The translations under genes and the position numbers were made by a program. Shown one piece after another: positions 1-6,650 of a stretch of DNA of 13,446 nucleotides (position 1 is its first letter; the number at the start of each line of letters is the position of its first letter). Source of the DNA: Pseudomonadota bacterium (GTDB lineage Bacteria > Desulfobacterota > Syntrophia > Syntrophales > UBA5619); NCBI GenBank assembly GCA_018896355.1, contig JAHIMW010000017.1:1-13446 (forward strand). Reading direction: 5' to 3'. A model generated the notes under the pieces. That model was given only the letters and a program-made list of their open reading frames with translations. It was not told where the DNA came from and searched no databases.

Positions 1-167
1 ACCGAGATTCCCCGCTCTTTTCCCCATTGTCGGACCGAACCGAACCAACAGTTCTCTCCCGGATCATCCTGATGGGAAAAAATGGAGGCGATCTCATACC
101 CGGCGCGCTCCAGCGCATCGAGACCCGCAATGCCCATGTTGTGGTAGGCAAGAACCGCGACCCTCAT
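1..167 (-). CDS. arnA: ArnA N-terminal formyltransferase domain (partial, runs off left edge)
   Basis: Only the first 55 codons are visible. The protein begins MRVAVLAYHNMGIAGLDALE and continues with GYEIASIFSHQDDPGE and WFGSVRQWGKERGIS. This closely follows the start of the formyltransferase domain of ArnA (E. coli has AYHDMG, GYEISAIFTHTDNPGE, FYGSV, AERGIPV). That domain N-formylates UDP-L-Ara4N using 10-formyltetrahydrofolate in the cytoplasm. The ATG at 167-165 overlaps the arnC stop (ATGA), and a GGGGAAG ribosome site lies just upstream, so translation is probably coupled to arnC. Whether the protein also carries the C-terminal UDP-glucuronate decarboxylase domain of E. coli ArnA, or is a stand-alone formyltransferase, cannot be seen. 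The HxSLLPxxRG active-site motif would lie outside the window. Confidence 0.88.
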   Translation of the reverse strand, partial: MRVAVLAYHNMGIAGLDALERAGYEIASIFSHQDDPGENCWFGSVRQWGKERGIS

Positions 168-1147
168 GTGTCTTCCCCGATCGAAGGCGAATCGCCTTCG
201 TAGAAGCGCTCGATCACATACTCGGGTCGCTTGCGGACCTCGCGGTAGATCCGGCCGATATATTCTCCGATCAGGCCGAGCGCAAAAAACTGGAGCCCCA
301 CAAAGACGAACAGGATCGCAAAGAGCGTAAAAACCCCCTCCGCCGCCCAGGCCTCCCCGTAGACGAGGCGCGCGATCACGAGAAACGCGCCGAAACAGAC
401 GCCGAGGGTCGCCAGCAGGACCCCGCCGTACATGATGAGCTTGATGGGGAATTCGGAAAAGGAGGCCACCAGGTCGAACTGGAGGTTGATCAGTTTCCGC
501 AGGGGATAGTTGGATTTGCCGCCGTGCCGCTCCTCGTGGGCGACCTCGATCTCCGTCACCCGCTTTCCGAAGTGCGTCGCCAGCGCCGGGATGAAGGTGG
601 CATGTTCGTGACAGGCAATCATCCGCTCCACCACCGTCCGGCGGTAGGCCCGGAGCATGCATCCCCAGTCGGTCATCCGGACGCCGGTGATCTTCCTTGC
701 CACCATATTGACGATCCGGGAGGGAAGGATCCGGAACAGGGAATCCTTTCTCCCTTTTCGGATCGTTCCGACCACATCGAAGCGGCCCTCTTCCATCCTT
801 TCGATCAGGCGGGGGATCTCCTCCGGCGGGTTCTGGAGGTCCGCATCGAGCGTCACGACGATCCCGCCGCGGACGATCGAAAAACCGGCCAGGATGGCCG
901 CATGCTGTCCGTAATTCCTGGTCAGTTCCACCACCCGGACCTCGGTATCGACCGTGAATCCCTTCAGGATCGCAAGCGAGCGATCCCGGCTGCCGTCATC
1001 GACCAGGATAACCTCCCAGGGTCTTTTCAGGGCGGACATCACCGGCCGGATCCGGGCCATCAACTGGGGCAGGTTCTCCTCTTCGTTATAAACCGGAATC
1101 ACGAGGGAAATCATCTTCTCAAAATCGCCTGCATCCATTTTTGCCAT
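164..1147 (-). CDS. arnC: Undecaprenyl-phosphate 4-deoxy-4-formamido-L-arabinose transferase ArnC
   Basis: A membrane-bound GT2-type glycosyltransferase that moves 4-formamido-L-arabinose from its UDP carrier to undecaprenyl phosphate at the cytoplasmic face of the inner membrane. With the start chosen here it is 327 aa (E. coli ArnC 322). Visible features are the GT-A start SLVIPVYNEEENLP (about 14-27), VDDGSRDRS (49-57), RNYGQHAAILAGFS (77-90), the DAD metal site (101-103) in TLDADLQNPPEEIPRL, WGCMLRAYRR (161-170), and two C-terminal membrane helices (about 236-262 and 272-298) ending in GLIGEYIGRIY. These match ArnC rather than generic dolichol-phosphate mannosyltransferases. The frame is open to an ATG at 1174, but the ATG at 1147-1145 shares a base with the arnB stop (TGATG) and follows a GGAAGGGGGCGGA ribosome site, so it is preferred. 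An ATG at 1138 is a further possibility. Confidence 0.93.
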   Translation of the reverse strand: MAKMDAGDFEKMISLVIPVYNEEENLPQLMARIRPVMSALKRPWEVILVDDGSRDRSLAILKGFTVDTEVRVVELTRNYGQHAAILAGFSIVRGGIVVTLDADLQNPPEEIPRLIERMEEGRFDVVGTIRKGRKDSLFRILPSRIVNMVARKITGVRMTDWGCMLRAYRRTVVERMIACHEHATFIPALATHFGKRVTEIEVAHEERHGGKSNYPLRKLINLQFDLVASFSEFPIKLIMYGGVLLATLGVCFGAFLVIARLVYGEAWAAEGVFTLFAILFVFVGLQFFALGLIGEYIGRIYREVRKRPEYVIERFYEGDSPSIGEDT

Positions 1148-2307
1148 CAATTTCCGCCCCCTTCCGAGCCGCAAAGAATCTCCCGGACCGCTGCACAGAC
1201 ATACGCGACATCCCCATCGGTCATGTCGGGAAACAGCGGAAGCGACAGGATCCTTTTAGCGGCCCGTTCCGTTTCCGGCAGTTTTACGACCCCGAAGCGC
1301 TCCTTCACATACTTCAGCAGATGACAGGCAGGAAAATGGAGACCGTAACCGACGTTGTAATCGGATAACCGCTCCATGAACCTCTCCCGCTCCATGGCCA
1401 GGATCTTCACCACAAAGAGGTGGTGGGCATGGTCATGGGGATAGCAGGATTCGCCAGGAAGCTCCATGCCTTCGATTCCGTGGAGTTCTGTTCTGTAAAG
1501 TGCAACAATTTCGGCCCGGCGGCGGTTGAATTCGTCAAGCCGGGAAAGCTGGGCGATCCCCAGGGCCGCCTGGATGTCCGTCAGATTGTATTTCCAGCCC
1601 GGCGCCTCGATGTCGTACTCGGGGTTTCCTCCCCTCCCGTAGCGCTTCCAGGCGTCGCGTTCGATGCCGTGAAAACGCAGCAGGCGAAGCCTCTTTTCCA
1701 GTTCGTCGTCGCTGTGGGCAATGAGGCCGCCCTCACCGGTCGTGATATTCTTCAGCGGGTGAAAGGAGAATACGGCGACCTTCCCGAAGCCGCCGACATG
1801 AATCCCCCGATAGCGCGTCCCGACGGCGTGGGCGGCATCCTCGATGACAATCAGGTGATGGCGGTCGGCAATCTCGAGGATCCGGTCCATCTCCGCCGGC
1901 GCACCGGCGAAATGGACCGGGATGATCGCCTTTGTCTTTGGGGTTATTCTGGCCTCGATGTCGGCGGCGTCTATGTTCAGCGTGTCGTAATGAATGTCCG
2001 CGAAGACGGGTCGGGCGCCTTGCATTGCGATCATGTTGACCGTCGAAGCAAAGGTAAGCGATGGGGTGATCACCTCGTCCCCGGGACCGATGCCGAGGGC
2101 TGCGATGACAAGATGCATCCCGGCCGTTGCGGAGCAGAGGGAAACGGCATGGCGGGCTCCGGTGAGCTCCTGAAACCGCTCCTCAAAGCTCTTGCAGAGC
2201 GGACCGGTCGTAATCCATTGCGATCGCAGGCAGGCGGTTACGCCAGCGATCTCCGTCTCGCCGATGGACGGCCGGTTCAGCGGCAGAAAAACTTCCCGAA
2301 TTTTCAT
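1147..2307 (-). CDS. arnB: UDP-4-amino-4-deoxy-L-arabinose aminotransferase ArnB (PLP-dependent, DegT/DnrJ family)
   Basis: A fold-type I PLP aminotransferase that converts UDP-4-keto-pentose to UDP-L-Ara4N, with glutamate as amino donor, in the cytoplasm. The protein is 386 aa (E. coli ArnB 379-385). Diagnostic segments are SQWITTGP, SLCSATAGMH, GDEVITPSLTFASTVNMI, TKAIIPVHFAGAPAEMD, VIEDAAHAVGTRY, the PLP lysine in FSFHPLKN (K186, against K188 in E. coli), GWKYNLTDIQAALG, GYGLHFPACH and SLPLFPDMT. These are nearly the E. coli ArnB motifs and distinguish it from other DegT/DnrJ enzymes. The frame can be opened to a GTG at 2322. The ATG at 2307-2305 is better: AAAGGGG lies 5 nt upstream and the protein then matches family length. 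A dispersed hairpin repeat separates it from arnT, and it overlaps arnC. Confidence 0.93.
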   Translation of the reverse strand: MKIREVFLPLNRPSIGETEIAGVTACLRSQWITTGPLCKSFEERFQELTGARHAVSLCSATAGMHLVIAALGIGPGDEVITPSLTFASTVNMIAMQGARPVFADIHYDTLNIDAADIEARITPKTKAIIPVHFAGAPAEMDRILEIADRHHLIVIEDAAHAVGTRYRGIHVGGFGKVAVFSFHPLKNITTGEGGLIAHSDDELEKRLRLLRFHGIERDAWKRYGRGGNPEYDIEAPGWKYNLTDIQAALGIAQLSRLDEFNRRRAEIVALYRTELHGIEGMELPGESCYPHDHAHHLFVVKILAMERERFMERLSDYNVGYGLHFPACHLLKYVKERFGVVKLPETERAAKRILSLPLFPDMTDGDVAYVCAAVREILCGSEGGGN

Positions 2308-2311
2308 CAAA

Positions 2312-2362
2312 ACCCCTTTCACCCACCCCCTGCCCCCCTCCCGTCAAGGGCGGGGGAATATT
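2312..2362 (-). repeat. GC-rich hairpin repeat, copy A, between arnT and arnB
   Basis: Read on the minus strand, a run of five C, G, three C, a 5-nt loop (TTGAC), three G, A and five G forms a strong stem (arms about 2333-2342 and 2348-2356). A further G-rich block (AGGGGGTGGGTG) follows and could replace the second arm. The same layout recurs at 11081-11153 in the opposite orientation. The element fills almost the whole arnT-arnB spacer, and its edge supplies the arnB ribosome site. There is no U-run after the stem, so it does not look like an intrinsic terminator. It could instead modulate or stabilise the polycistronic RNA. Confidence 0.6.
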
Positions 2363-2364
2363 TC

Positions 2365-4032
2365 TTAGGATCTCTTCAACTCTACCAGCGAATATGCATC
2401 ATTATGCCACAAGACCCGAAGAGCGGGTACCTCTTTTTTCAACCTCTCTAATTTTTCGTCGTTCTCCGTGGCGCAGTAGAGTCCGTCCGTTTCCCGAACC
2501 AGATGGAAGAAGGAATCGGAGGTGAGGAAATAGCGTTCCCGCTCCGCAGCCGGAAGCTGTTCGCTGCCATACCTCGCCTCCCCGATGTCGTCGACAATCG
2601 GGGTCCTCTTCCCGGTGTAGAAATCGACCCCGTAGAGCGACATGCCGTACTGGTAGAGCATTGCGTCCGCCGGAAGATGTTTCCGGATCGCCTGCGCGAG
2701 CGGATAGGCGGACTTGTAGGGCGTAAGGAACTGCGCAACCGGCGGTGTGAGCGACACAACAAACAGCACAAACAGAAGGTAGATGGTCGCAAACCACGCC
2801 CGCCCTTTCCTTTTTCTCATTCGATCCGGGAGAAAGAGGATCAGGAGCTGTATCAGAAACGGGAATACGACCCACGGCCACCAGGAGTCCCAGGAAATCC
2901 GATGTCGCCTTAGAAAGACGGGGGCTACCAGAACGGCCATGAAAAGCAGGGACTGGATAATCCCCGTCAACCGGTAGCGCAGCGGAGGAAGCGCCCCGGC
3001 GTCCCCCTCCCCCGGCCTCTCCTGATAACGGCGGAAGAGATGGCCGAAACTTAGTGCGACGGGAAGAAAAACCGGCGCGATGTACGGAATAAGTTTCGAT
3101 GAAGAGATCGAAAAGAAGAGAAAGATCAGGCCAAACCAGGTCAGCAGAAATCGCTTTTCGACACTGCCGAACAATTTCTCGCCCTTCCCGACCCCCCGGA
3201 TCGCCTCCGGCAGGAAGGCGCACCACGGAAGGGTCCCGGCCAGCAGGATCGGGATAAAGAAATAGAAGGGCTGATATTGGCCATGCATCCTGGTGGCATA
3301 GCGGAGCAAGTGTTCCTGGATAAAGAAAAAGCGGAAGAAATCGGGGTTTTGCTGCTGGACAAGAATCAGCCAGGGGAGCGAAACGGCCGAAAAGATCACG
3401 ATGCCTACGGGGGAAAAAAGAGCGAAAATCTCCCGCCGGCGGCCGGATATCAGAAGCCAGATCACCACAACGCCGAACGGAAACGCGATCCCGATCAACC
3501 CCTTTGCCAGAAACGCGAGCGCGCTGAAAAGATAGAGGAGGTAAAGCCATCCCTTCTTTCGTTTAGCCTCGGCAAAGCAGCGAAATCCGGACCAGATCGC
3601 CAAGCAGACGAAAAAGGCGAGCGGCATGTCGAGGATGTTGATCCTGCCGATGGCGACATGATAAAGGAAGGTGGTCAGAACGGCGGCCGCATAGAGCCCT
3701 GTTTGCGCATCATGAAAAAAGAGCCCCATGCGATAGACGAGCAGGATGCACCCCCAGGCGCAGAGGGCAGTGAAGAGGCGGGAGGAAAATTCATTTTCCC
3801 CGAAAATCCGGAAAGCGATCGCCGTCGCCCAGTACGTGAGGGGCGGTTTCTCGAAATATACAGCCGCTTTCAGCCGCGGCGTAACATAGTCGCCGGTGGC
3901 GTTCATCGCGCTGGAAATGGCGCTGTAGCGCCCTTCATCCGGCTCCATGAGGGGGGTGAATGGAAGCGGAACCAGATAAAGCAGCAGCGGAACCAGAAAG
4001 AGAACGACTATTTTGATGGACCTGTCCTGCAT
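2365..4032 (-). CDS. arnT: Lipid A L-Ara4N transferase ArnT-like glycosyltransferase
   Basis: A polytopic inner-membrane GT-C glycosyltransferase (CAZy GT83, PMT_2-like fold). ArnT moves L-Ara4N from undecaprenyl phosphate to lipid A phosphates at the periplasmic face, lowering the negative charge of LPS. The protein is 555 aa (E. coli ArnT 550). After one helix (about 7-27) comes the periplasmic loop motif MEPDEGRYSAIS (29-40), corresponding to the family's PDExRYAEIS with its key acidic residues, then GDYVTPRL and YFEKPPLTYW (59-68). Further matches are GRINILDMPLAFF, FLAKGLIGIAFP, and FFFIQEHLLRY followed by PFYFFIPILLAGTLPW. About ten more hydrophobic segments precede a soluble periplasmic C-terminal domain. 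It is first in the transcription unit, unlike E. coli where arnB is first. The arnB-arnC-arnA context strongly supports L-Ara4N as substrate. Out of context it would be called only a GT39/GT83 family protein. Confidence 0.88.
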   Translation of the reverse strand: MQDRSIKIVVLFLVPLLLYLVPLPFTPLMEPDEGRYSAISSAMNATGDYVTPRLKAAVYFEKPPLTYWATAIAFRIFGENEFSSRLFTALCAWGCILLVYRMGLFFHDAQTGLYAAAVLTTFLYHVAIGRINILDMPLAFFVCLAIWSGFRCFAEAKRKKGWLYLLYLFSALAFLAKGLIGIAFPFGVVVIWLLISGRRREIFALFSPVGIVIFSAVSLPWLILVQQQNPDFFRFFFIQEHLLRYATRMHGQYQPFYFFIPILLAGTLPWCAFLPEAIRGVGKGEKLFGSVEKRFLLTWFGLIFLFFSISSSKLIPYIAPVFLPVALSFGHLFRRYQERPGEGDAGALPPLRYRLTGIIQSLLFMAVLVAPVFLRRHRISWDSWWPWVVFPFLIQLLILFLPDRMRKRKGRAWFATIYLLFVLFVVSLTPPVAQFLTPYKSAYPLAQAIRKHLPADAMLYQYGMSLYGVDFYTGKRTPIVDDIGEARYGSEQLPAAERERYFLTSDSFFHLVRETDGLYCATENDEKLERLKKEVPALRVLWHNDAYSLVELKRS

Positions 4033-4078
4033 GATGAACGCCCCGGAATCCTCATAAATCCAGTGTATTTTGTGAGAG

Positions 4079-4108
4079 TTTATTCCACAGATGGGCCGGC
4101 ATTGTCAA
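4079..4108 (-). promoter_or_regulatory. Candidate sigma-70-type promoter for arnT-arnB-arnC-arnA
   Basis: On the minus strand a perfect -35 box TTGACA (4108-4103) is followed after 18 nt by AATAAA (4084-4079), a 4/6 match to TATAAT. Transcription would start near 4072, leaving about 40 nt of leader before the arnT ATG. No PmrA/PhoP-type direct repeat was recognised nearby, so the regulatory input is unknown. Confidence 0.5.
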
Positions 4109-4172
4109 ACGATTAATCTTCCGCGAATTGCCTCAAATAAAATGTTACCGAAGGAGTGACTAAAAAATCATC

Positions 4173-4201
4173 TTGCCGTCGGATACTCCCTCCGGTATGA
4201 T
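4173..4201 (+). promoter_or_regulatory. Candidate sigma-70-type promoter for the lptFG unit
   Basis: TTGCCG (4173-4178), a 17-nt spacer, then TATGAT (4196-4201): 4/6 and 5/6 matches to consensus at optimal spacing. The predicted start near 4208 gives a leader of about 125 nt. That leader contains a strongly initiated 23-codon ORF before lptF. Confidence 0.55.
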
Positions 4202-4243
4202 TACAACCTGTTCCATCCATCTATGCAGAGGAGGTCCAAAACG

Positions 4244-4315
4244 ATGTCCGTAATCGAGTGGAAAAAGGTGGAAACGGTCGCCGTCATCACGATTGATGCT
4301 GCAGGGTTAACCTGA
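4244..4315 (+). pseudogene. 23-codon ORF resembling the 5' end of an enoyl-CoA hydratase gene (remnant or leader peptide)
   Basis: A GAGGAGGT ribosome site (about 4229-4235) precedes an ATG and the short protein MSVIEWKKVETVAVITIDA, which ends AGLT and stops at TGA 4313-4315. The first 17 residues look like the usual start of enoyl-CoA hydratase/isomerase (crotonase) family proteins, of the form M-S-x-I-E-W-K-K-x-x-T-V-A-V-I-T-x. The rest of such a protein (normally about 260 aa) is absent, because the lptF ATG lies 17 nt after the stop. The likeliest reading is the retained 5' tip of a deleted hydratase gene whose ribosome site and perhaps promoter now lead into lptFG. A functional leader peptide, or chance resemblance over 17 residues, cannot be excluded. 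Confidence 0.5.
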
Positions 4316-4332
4316 AAGGGGGTTATTTAATC

Positions 4333-5535
4333 ATGCGCCGTCTGATCAACCGTTATGTGCTGAGAGAAATCGCCGTTCCGTTCTGTATGATCCTCTTTGT
4401 GCTCACCTTTGTCCTGCTCATGGGAAAGATCCTGCAGGTCATGGACCTTATGATCAACAAGGGGATCGCCTTTGCGGATATCGTCCGGTTGATGCTTTAT
4501 CTGCTCCCCTCGTTCCTGATGTTCACCATTCCGATCTCCCTTCTGATCGCAATCCTGGTCGGCCTGGGACGGCTTTCGGGGGACAACGAATGGACCGTTC
4601 TGAAGATGTCGGGCGTCAGCCTCTACCAATTGTCGGTGCCGGTAGCCTACGCGGCGCTGGTGGCGTTTCTGATGACGCTGGCGACGACCGTTTTCCTTGT
4701 TCCTTACGGGAACCTTGCATCCAAGGTTCTTCTGATGGATATGGCAAGACAGAAGGCCAGCATCGGGATCCGGGAAAAGGTTTTCATCGACGATTTTCAG
4801 GGGATTCTGCTCTACGCGGAACGGATCCCGGCGCACGGCGATTTCCTGGAAGGGGTCCTTATCTCGGACAGCCGGATCAGCCGTGAGCCGAGCACCATCA
4901 TCGCCCGACGGGCTTATCTTGTTTCGAATCCCGATACGATGGTCATCACGCTCCGACTCGAGGACGGCAGCACGCACACGGTCGATGCCGGTCTGAGCCG
5001 TTACCGGAAGATGGACTTCCGTTTCTACGATCTCAGGCTGGACCTCGCGTCAGCCCTTTCCACGGACAAGAGGAACGGGATAAAGTCCAGTACGGAGATG
5101 ACCCTTTCCGAACTCACGACCACATTGAGAAACCGCGGAATCAAGGAGGAGGCGTTGCGCGAGTTGGCGATCGAACTGAACAAGAAGCTGACCATCCCCC
5201 TCTCCTGTCTTGTTTTCGCCCTCGTCGGAATGCCTCTCGGAATCCGTGCCCATCGCTCCGTCCGCGCGCGCGGTTTCACCGTCGGCCTTTTCCTCGTTCT
5301 CGCCTACTACCTGTTTCGCCTCGGCGGCGAGGCGCTGGTCGAAACGGGCAGGCTCTCCCCAATCCTCGGAACCTGGACTCCGAACGGGATTTTCGCCGCG
5401 GCCGGAATCCTTCTTTTTGCCTTCTCCGCCAGGGAAATCTCTTTCCGGCAGCTCTTTCGCCGCGCCGCCGCCGACCCTGCACCTGCAGCCACCACGGTGG
5501 ACGGCGCATCCCGGGGGGGAAAGAGACCATCATGA
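4333..5535 (+). CDS. lptF: LPS export ABC transporter permease LptF (YjgP/YjgQ family)
   Basis: One of the two inner-membrane permeases of the LptB2FG complex, which extracts LPS from the outer leaflet of the inner membrane and feeds it to LptC and the periplasmic bridge. The protein is 400 aa with the family layout. Three N-terminal helices (about 14-36, 50-78, 101-124) carry the cytoplasmic coupling segment GDNEWTVLKMSGVSLYQL (83-100). A periplasmic beta-jellyroll follows (about 130-275), then three C-terminal helices (about 287-304, 313-332, 347-366) with the IPLSCLVFALVGMPLGI signature. The ATG follows AAAGGGGG with a 10-nt gap. The stop overlaps the lptG start (ATGA). LptF and LptG are similar. 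It is called LptF because it comes first in the pair and has the LxGDNEWTVLKMSG form. The last 20 residues or so are an Ala/Pro-rich tail. Confidence 0.92.
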   Translation: MRRLINRYVLREIAVPFCMILFVLTFVLLMGKILQVMDLMINKGIAFADIVRLMLYLLPSFLMFTIPISLLIAILVGLGRLSGDNEWTVLKMSGVSLYQLSVPVAYAALVAFLMTLATTVFLVPYGNLASKVLLMDMARQKASIGIREKVFIDDFQGILLYAERIPAHGDFLEGVLISDSRISREPSTIIARRAYLVSNPDTMVITLRLEDGSTHTVDAGLSRYRKMDFRFYDLRLDLASALSTDKRNGIKSSTEMTLSELTTTLRNRGIKEEALRELAIELNKKLTIPLSCLVFALVGMPLGIRAHRSVRARGFTVGLFLVLAYYLFRLGGEALVETGRLSPILGTWTPNGIFAAAGILLFAFSAREISFRQLFRRAAADPAPAATTVDGASRGGKRPS

Positions 5536-6611
5536 AGATTGTCGACCGCTATCTGATCCATGAATATCTGAGGAGTCTGCTGTTCATAACGCTTTCGTTC
5601 CTCGCCCTTTTTCTGATCATCGATTTCTTCGAAAAGATCCGGATGTTTCTCAGCAATGACGCTACATTCGGACAGATGGGCTCCTACTTTCTCTTCATGA
5701 TGCCGACGATGGTCTCACAGATTCTGCCGGCGGCCGTCCTTCTCGCGTCGCTCGTGACCTGCGGAATCCTCTCCCGGCACAGCGAAATTACGGCGATGAA
5801 GGCGAACGGCATCAGCCTTTACAGGATTGCCCTCCCCATCCTGACCATCGCCGCGTTAACCTCCCTGTTGATCTTTTTCCTGAGCGAATGGGTGACCCCC
5901 CTGACCAACGAAAGGGCCGAGCGGATCCGTCTGGTCGAGGTGCAGAAACAACCGTTCATGGGGAGCTTCAAACAGGATCAGATCTGGTACCGCGGCGAGA
6001 AGGGTATCTACAATTTCCGGCTTTTCGACCCGCGTTCCGGAGCGCTCCGGGGGATCACCATCCATTACCTCGATCGACAGATGAATCTGATCATGCGCCT
6101 GGATGCGGAGAGGGGTGAATGGAAGGAAGGTCGCTGGCTCTTCCACAACGTCCTCATCGCCCGTTTTGATAACGGCGCGTTCCCGGTTCTTTCAAGAATA
6201 AAGCAGCAGGTGGTCGATCTTCCGGAAAAGCCTTCCGATTTTCAGTTGATCCAGAAGGATGCCGAGGCGATGGGCTATTTCGAGCTGAAACGGTACATCC
6301 GAAAACTCCAGTCGGAGGGTTATGACGCGACACGATTCGTCGTCGATCTCCATGGAAAGATGGCCTTTCCTCTGGTCAGCATCCTGCTGGCCATAATCGG
6401 CGTCTCCTTTTCCCTCCGGTCCGAGCGGAGCGGCGGCATCGCCCAGGGAATCGGCGCCGGGCTGGTCATCGGATTTTCCTACTGGCTCGTTTACGCCTTC
6501 GGGATGTCCCTGGGGCGGTCCGGCACCCTTCCGCCGTTCATCGCCGCCTGGTTTGCAAACATACTCTTCGCCGTTGCTTCCCTCTTTCTCGTTTGGCGGG
6601 TGAAGACCTGA
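5532..6611 (+). CDS. lptG: LPS export ABC transporter permease LptG (YjgP/YjgQ family)
   Basis: Second permease of LptB2FG, at 359 aa (E. coli LptG 360). It begins MKIVDRYLIHEYL, typical of LptG, with helices at about 15-32, 55-80 and 98-120. The coupling segment HSEITAMKANGISLYRI (83-99) contains the conserved glutamate near position 88 known to contact LptB in studied LptG proteins. A periplasmic jellyroll spans about 130-265 and includes IWYRGEKGIYNFR. C-terminal helices follow at about 277-294, 305-325 and 335-355, with MAFPLVSILLAIIGVSFSLR. It overlaps lptF by 4 bp, so the two permeases are translationally coupled at matched levels. No lptB, lptC or lptA is in the window. The gene ends 7 bp from the convergent ahcY stop. 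Confidence 0.93.
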   Translation: MKIVDRYLIHEYLRSLLFITLSFLALFLIIDFFEKIRMFLSNDATFGQMGSYFLFMMPTMVSQILPAAVLLASLVTCGILSRHSEITAMKANGISLYRIALPILTIAALTSLLIFFLSEWVTPLTNERAERIRLVEVQKQPFMGSFKQDQIWYRGEKGIYNFRLFDPRSGALRGITIHYLDRQMNLIMRLDAERGEWKEGRWLFHNVLIARFDNGAFPVLSRIKQQVVDLPEKPSDFQLIQKDAEAMGYFELKRYIRKLQSEGYDATRFVVDLHGKMAFPLVSILLAIIGVSFSLRSERSGGIAQGIGAGLVIGFSYWLVYAFGMSLGRSGTLPPFIAAWFANILFAVASLFLVWRVKT

Positions 6612-6612
6612 C

Positions 6613-6650
6613 GGCCTTTCAATACCGGTAATAGTCCGGCTTGAATGGCC
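6613..6650. terminator. Possible bidirectional stem-loop at the lptG/ahcY junction
   Basis: Arms GGCC-T-TTCAA (6613-6622) and TTGAA-T-GGCC (6641-6650) pair with one T:T mismatch. An inner CCGG/CCGG pair (6625-6628 with 6636-6639) closes a 7-nt loop. The structure begins 2 nt after the lptG stop and occupies the last codons of ahcY. There is no U-tract on either side, so intrinsic termination is uncertain. A role as a 3' RNA-stabilising hairpin for both converging transcripts is equally possible. Confidence 0.35.

Noticed and set aside
524..1324. Plus-strand ORF (266 codons) opposite arnC and the end of arnB
   Set aside because: Spans two real genes in antisense; His/Arg/Asp-rich shadow translation with no family resemblance.
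2312..2362. Intrinsic terminator between arnT and arnB
   Set aside because: The strong GC stem lacks a following U-tract in either direction, and arnB-arnC-arnA show no promoter of their own; a repeat element fits better.
1420..2451. Long plus-strand ORF (343 codons) opposite arnB
   Set aside because: It lies entirely antisense to a clear ArnB gene, has low-complexity GC-driven composition and no recognisable domain; a shadow of high-GC codon structure.
3277..4116. Plus-strand ORF (279 codons) opposite arnT
   Set aside because: Antisense to ArnT, very rich in charged residues as expected for the complement of membrane-protein codons; no ribosome site or domain.
4327..4977. Minus-strand ORF (216 codons) opposite lptF
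   Set aside because: Highly charged complement of transmembrane codons; no start signal and no homology seen.
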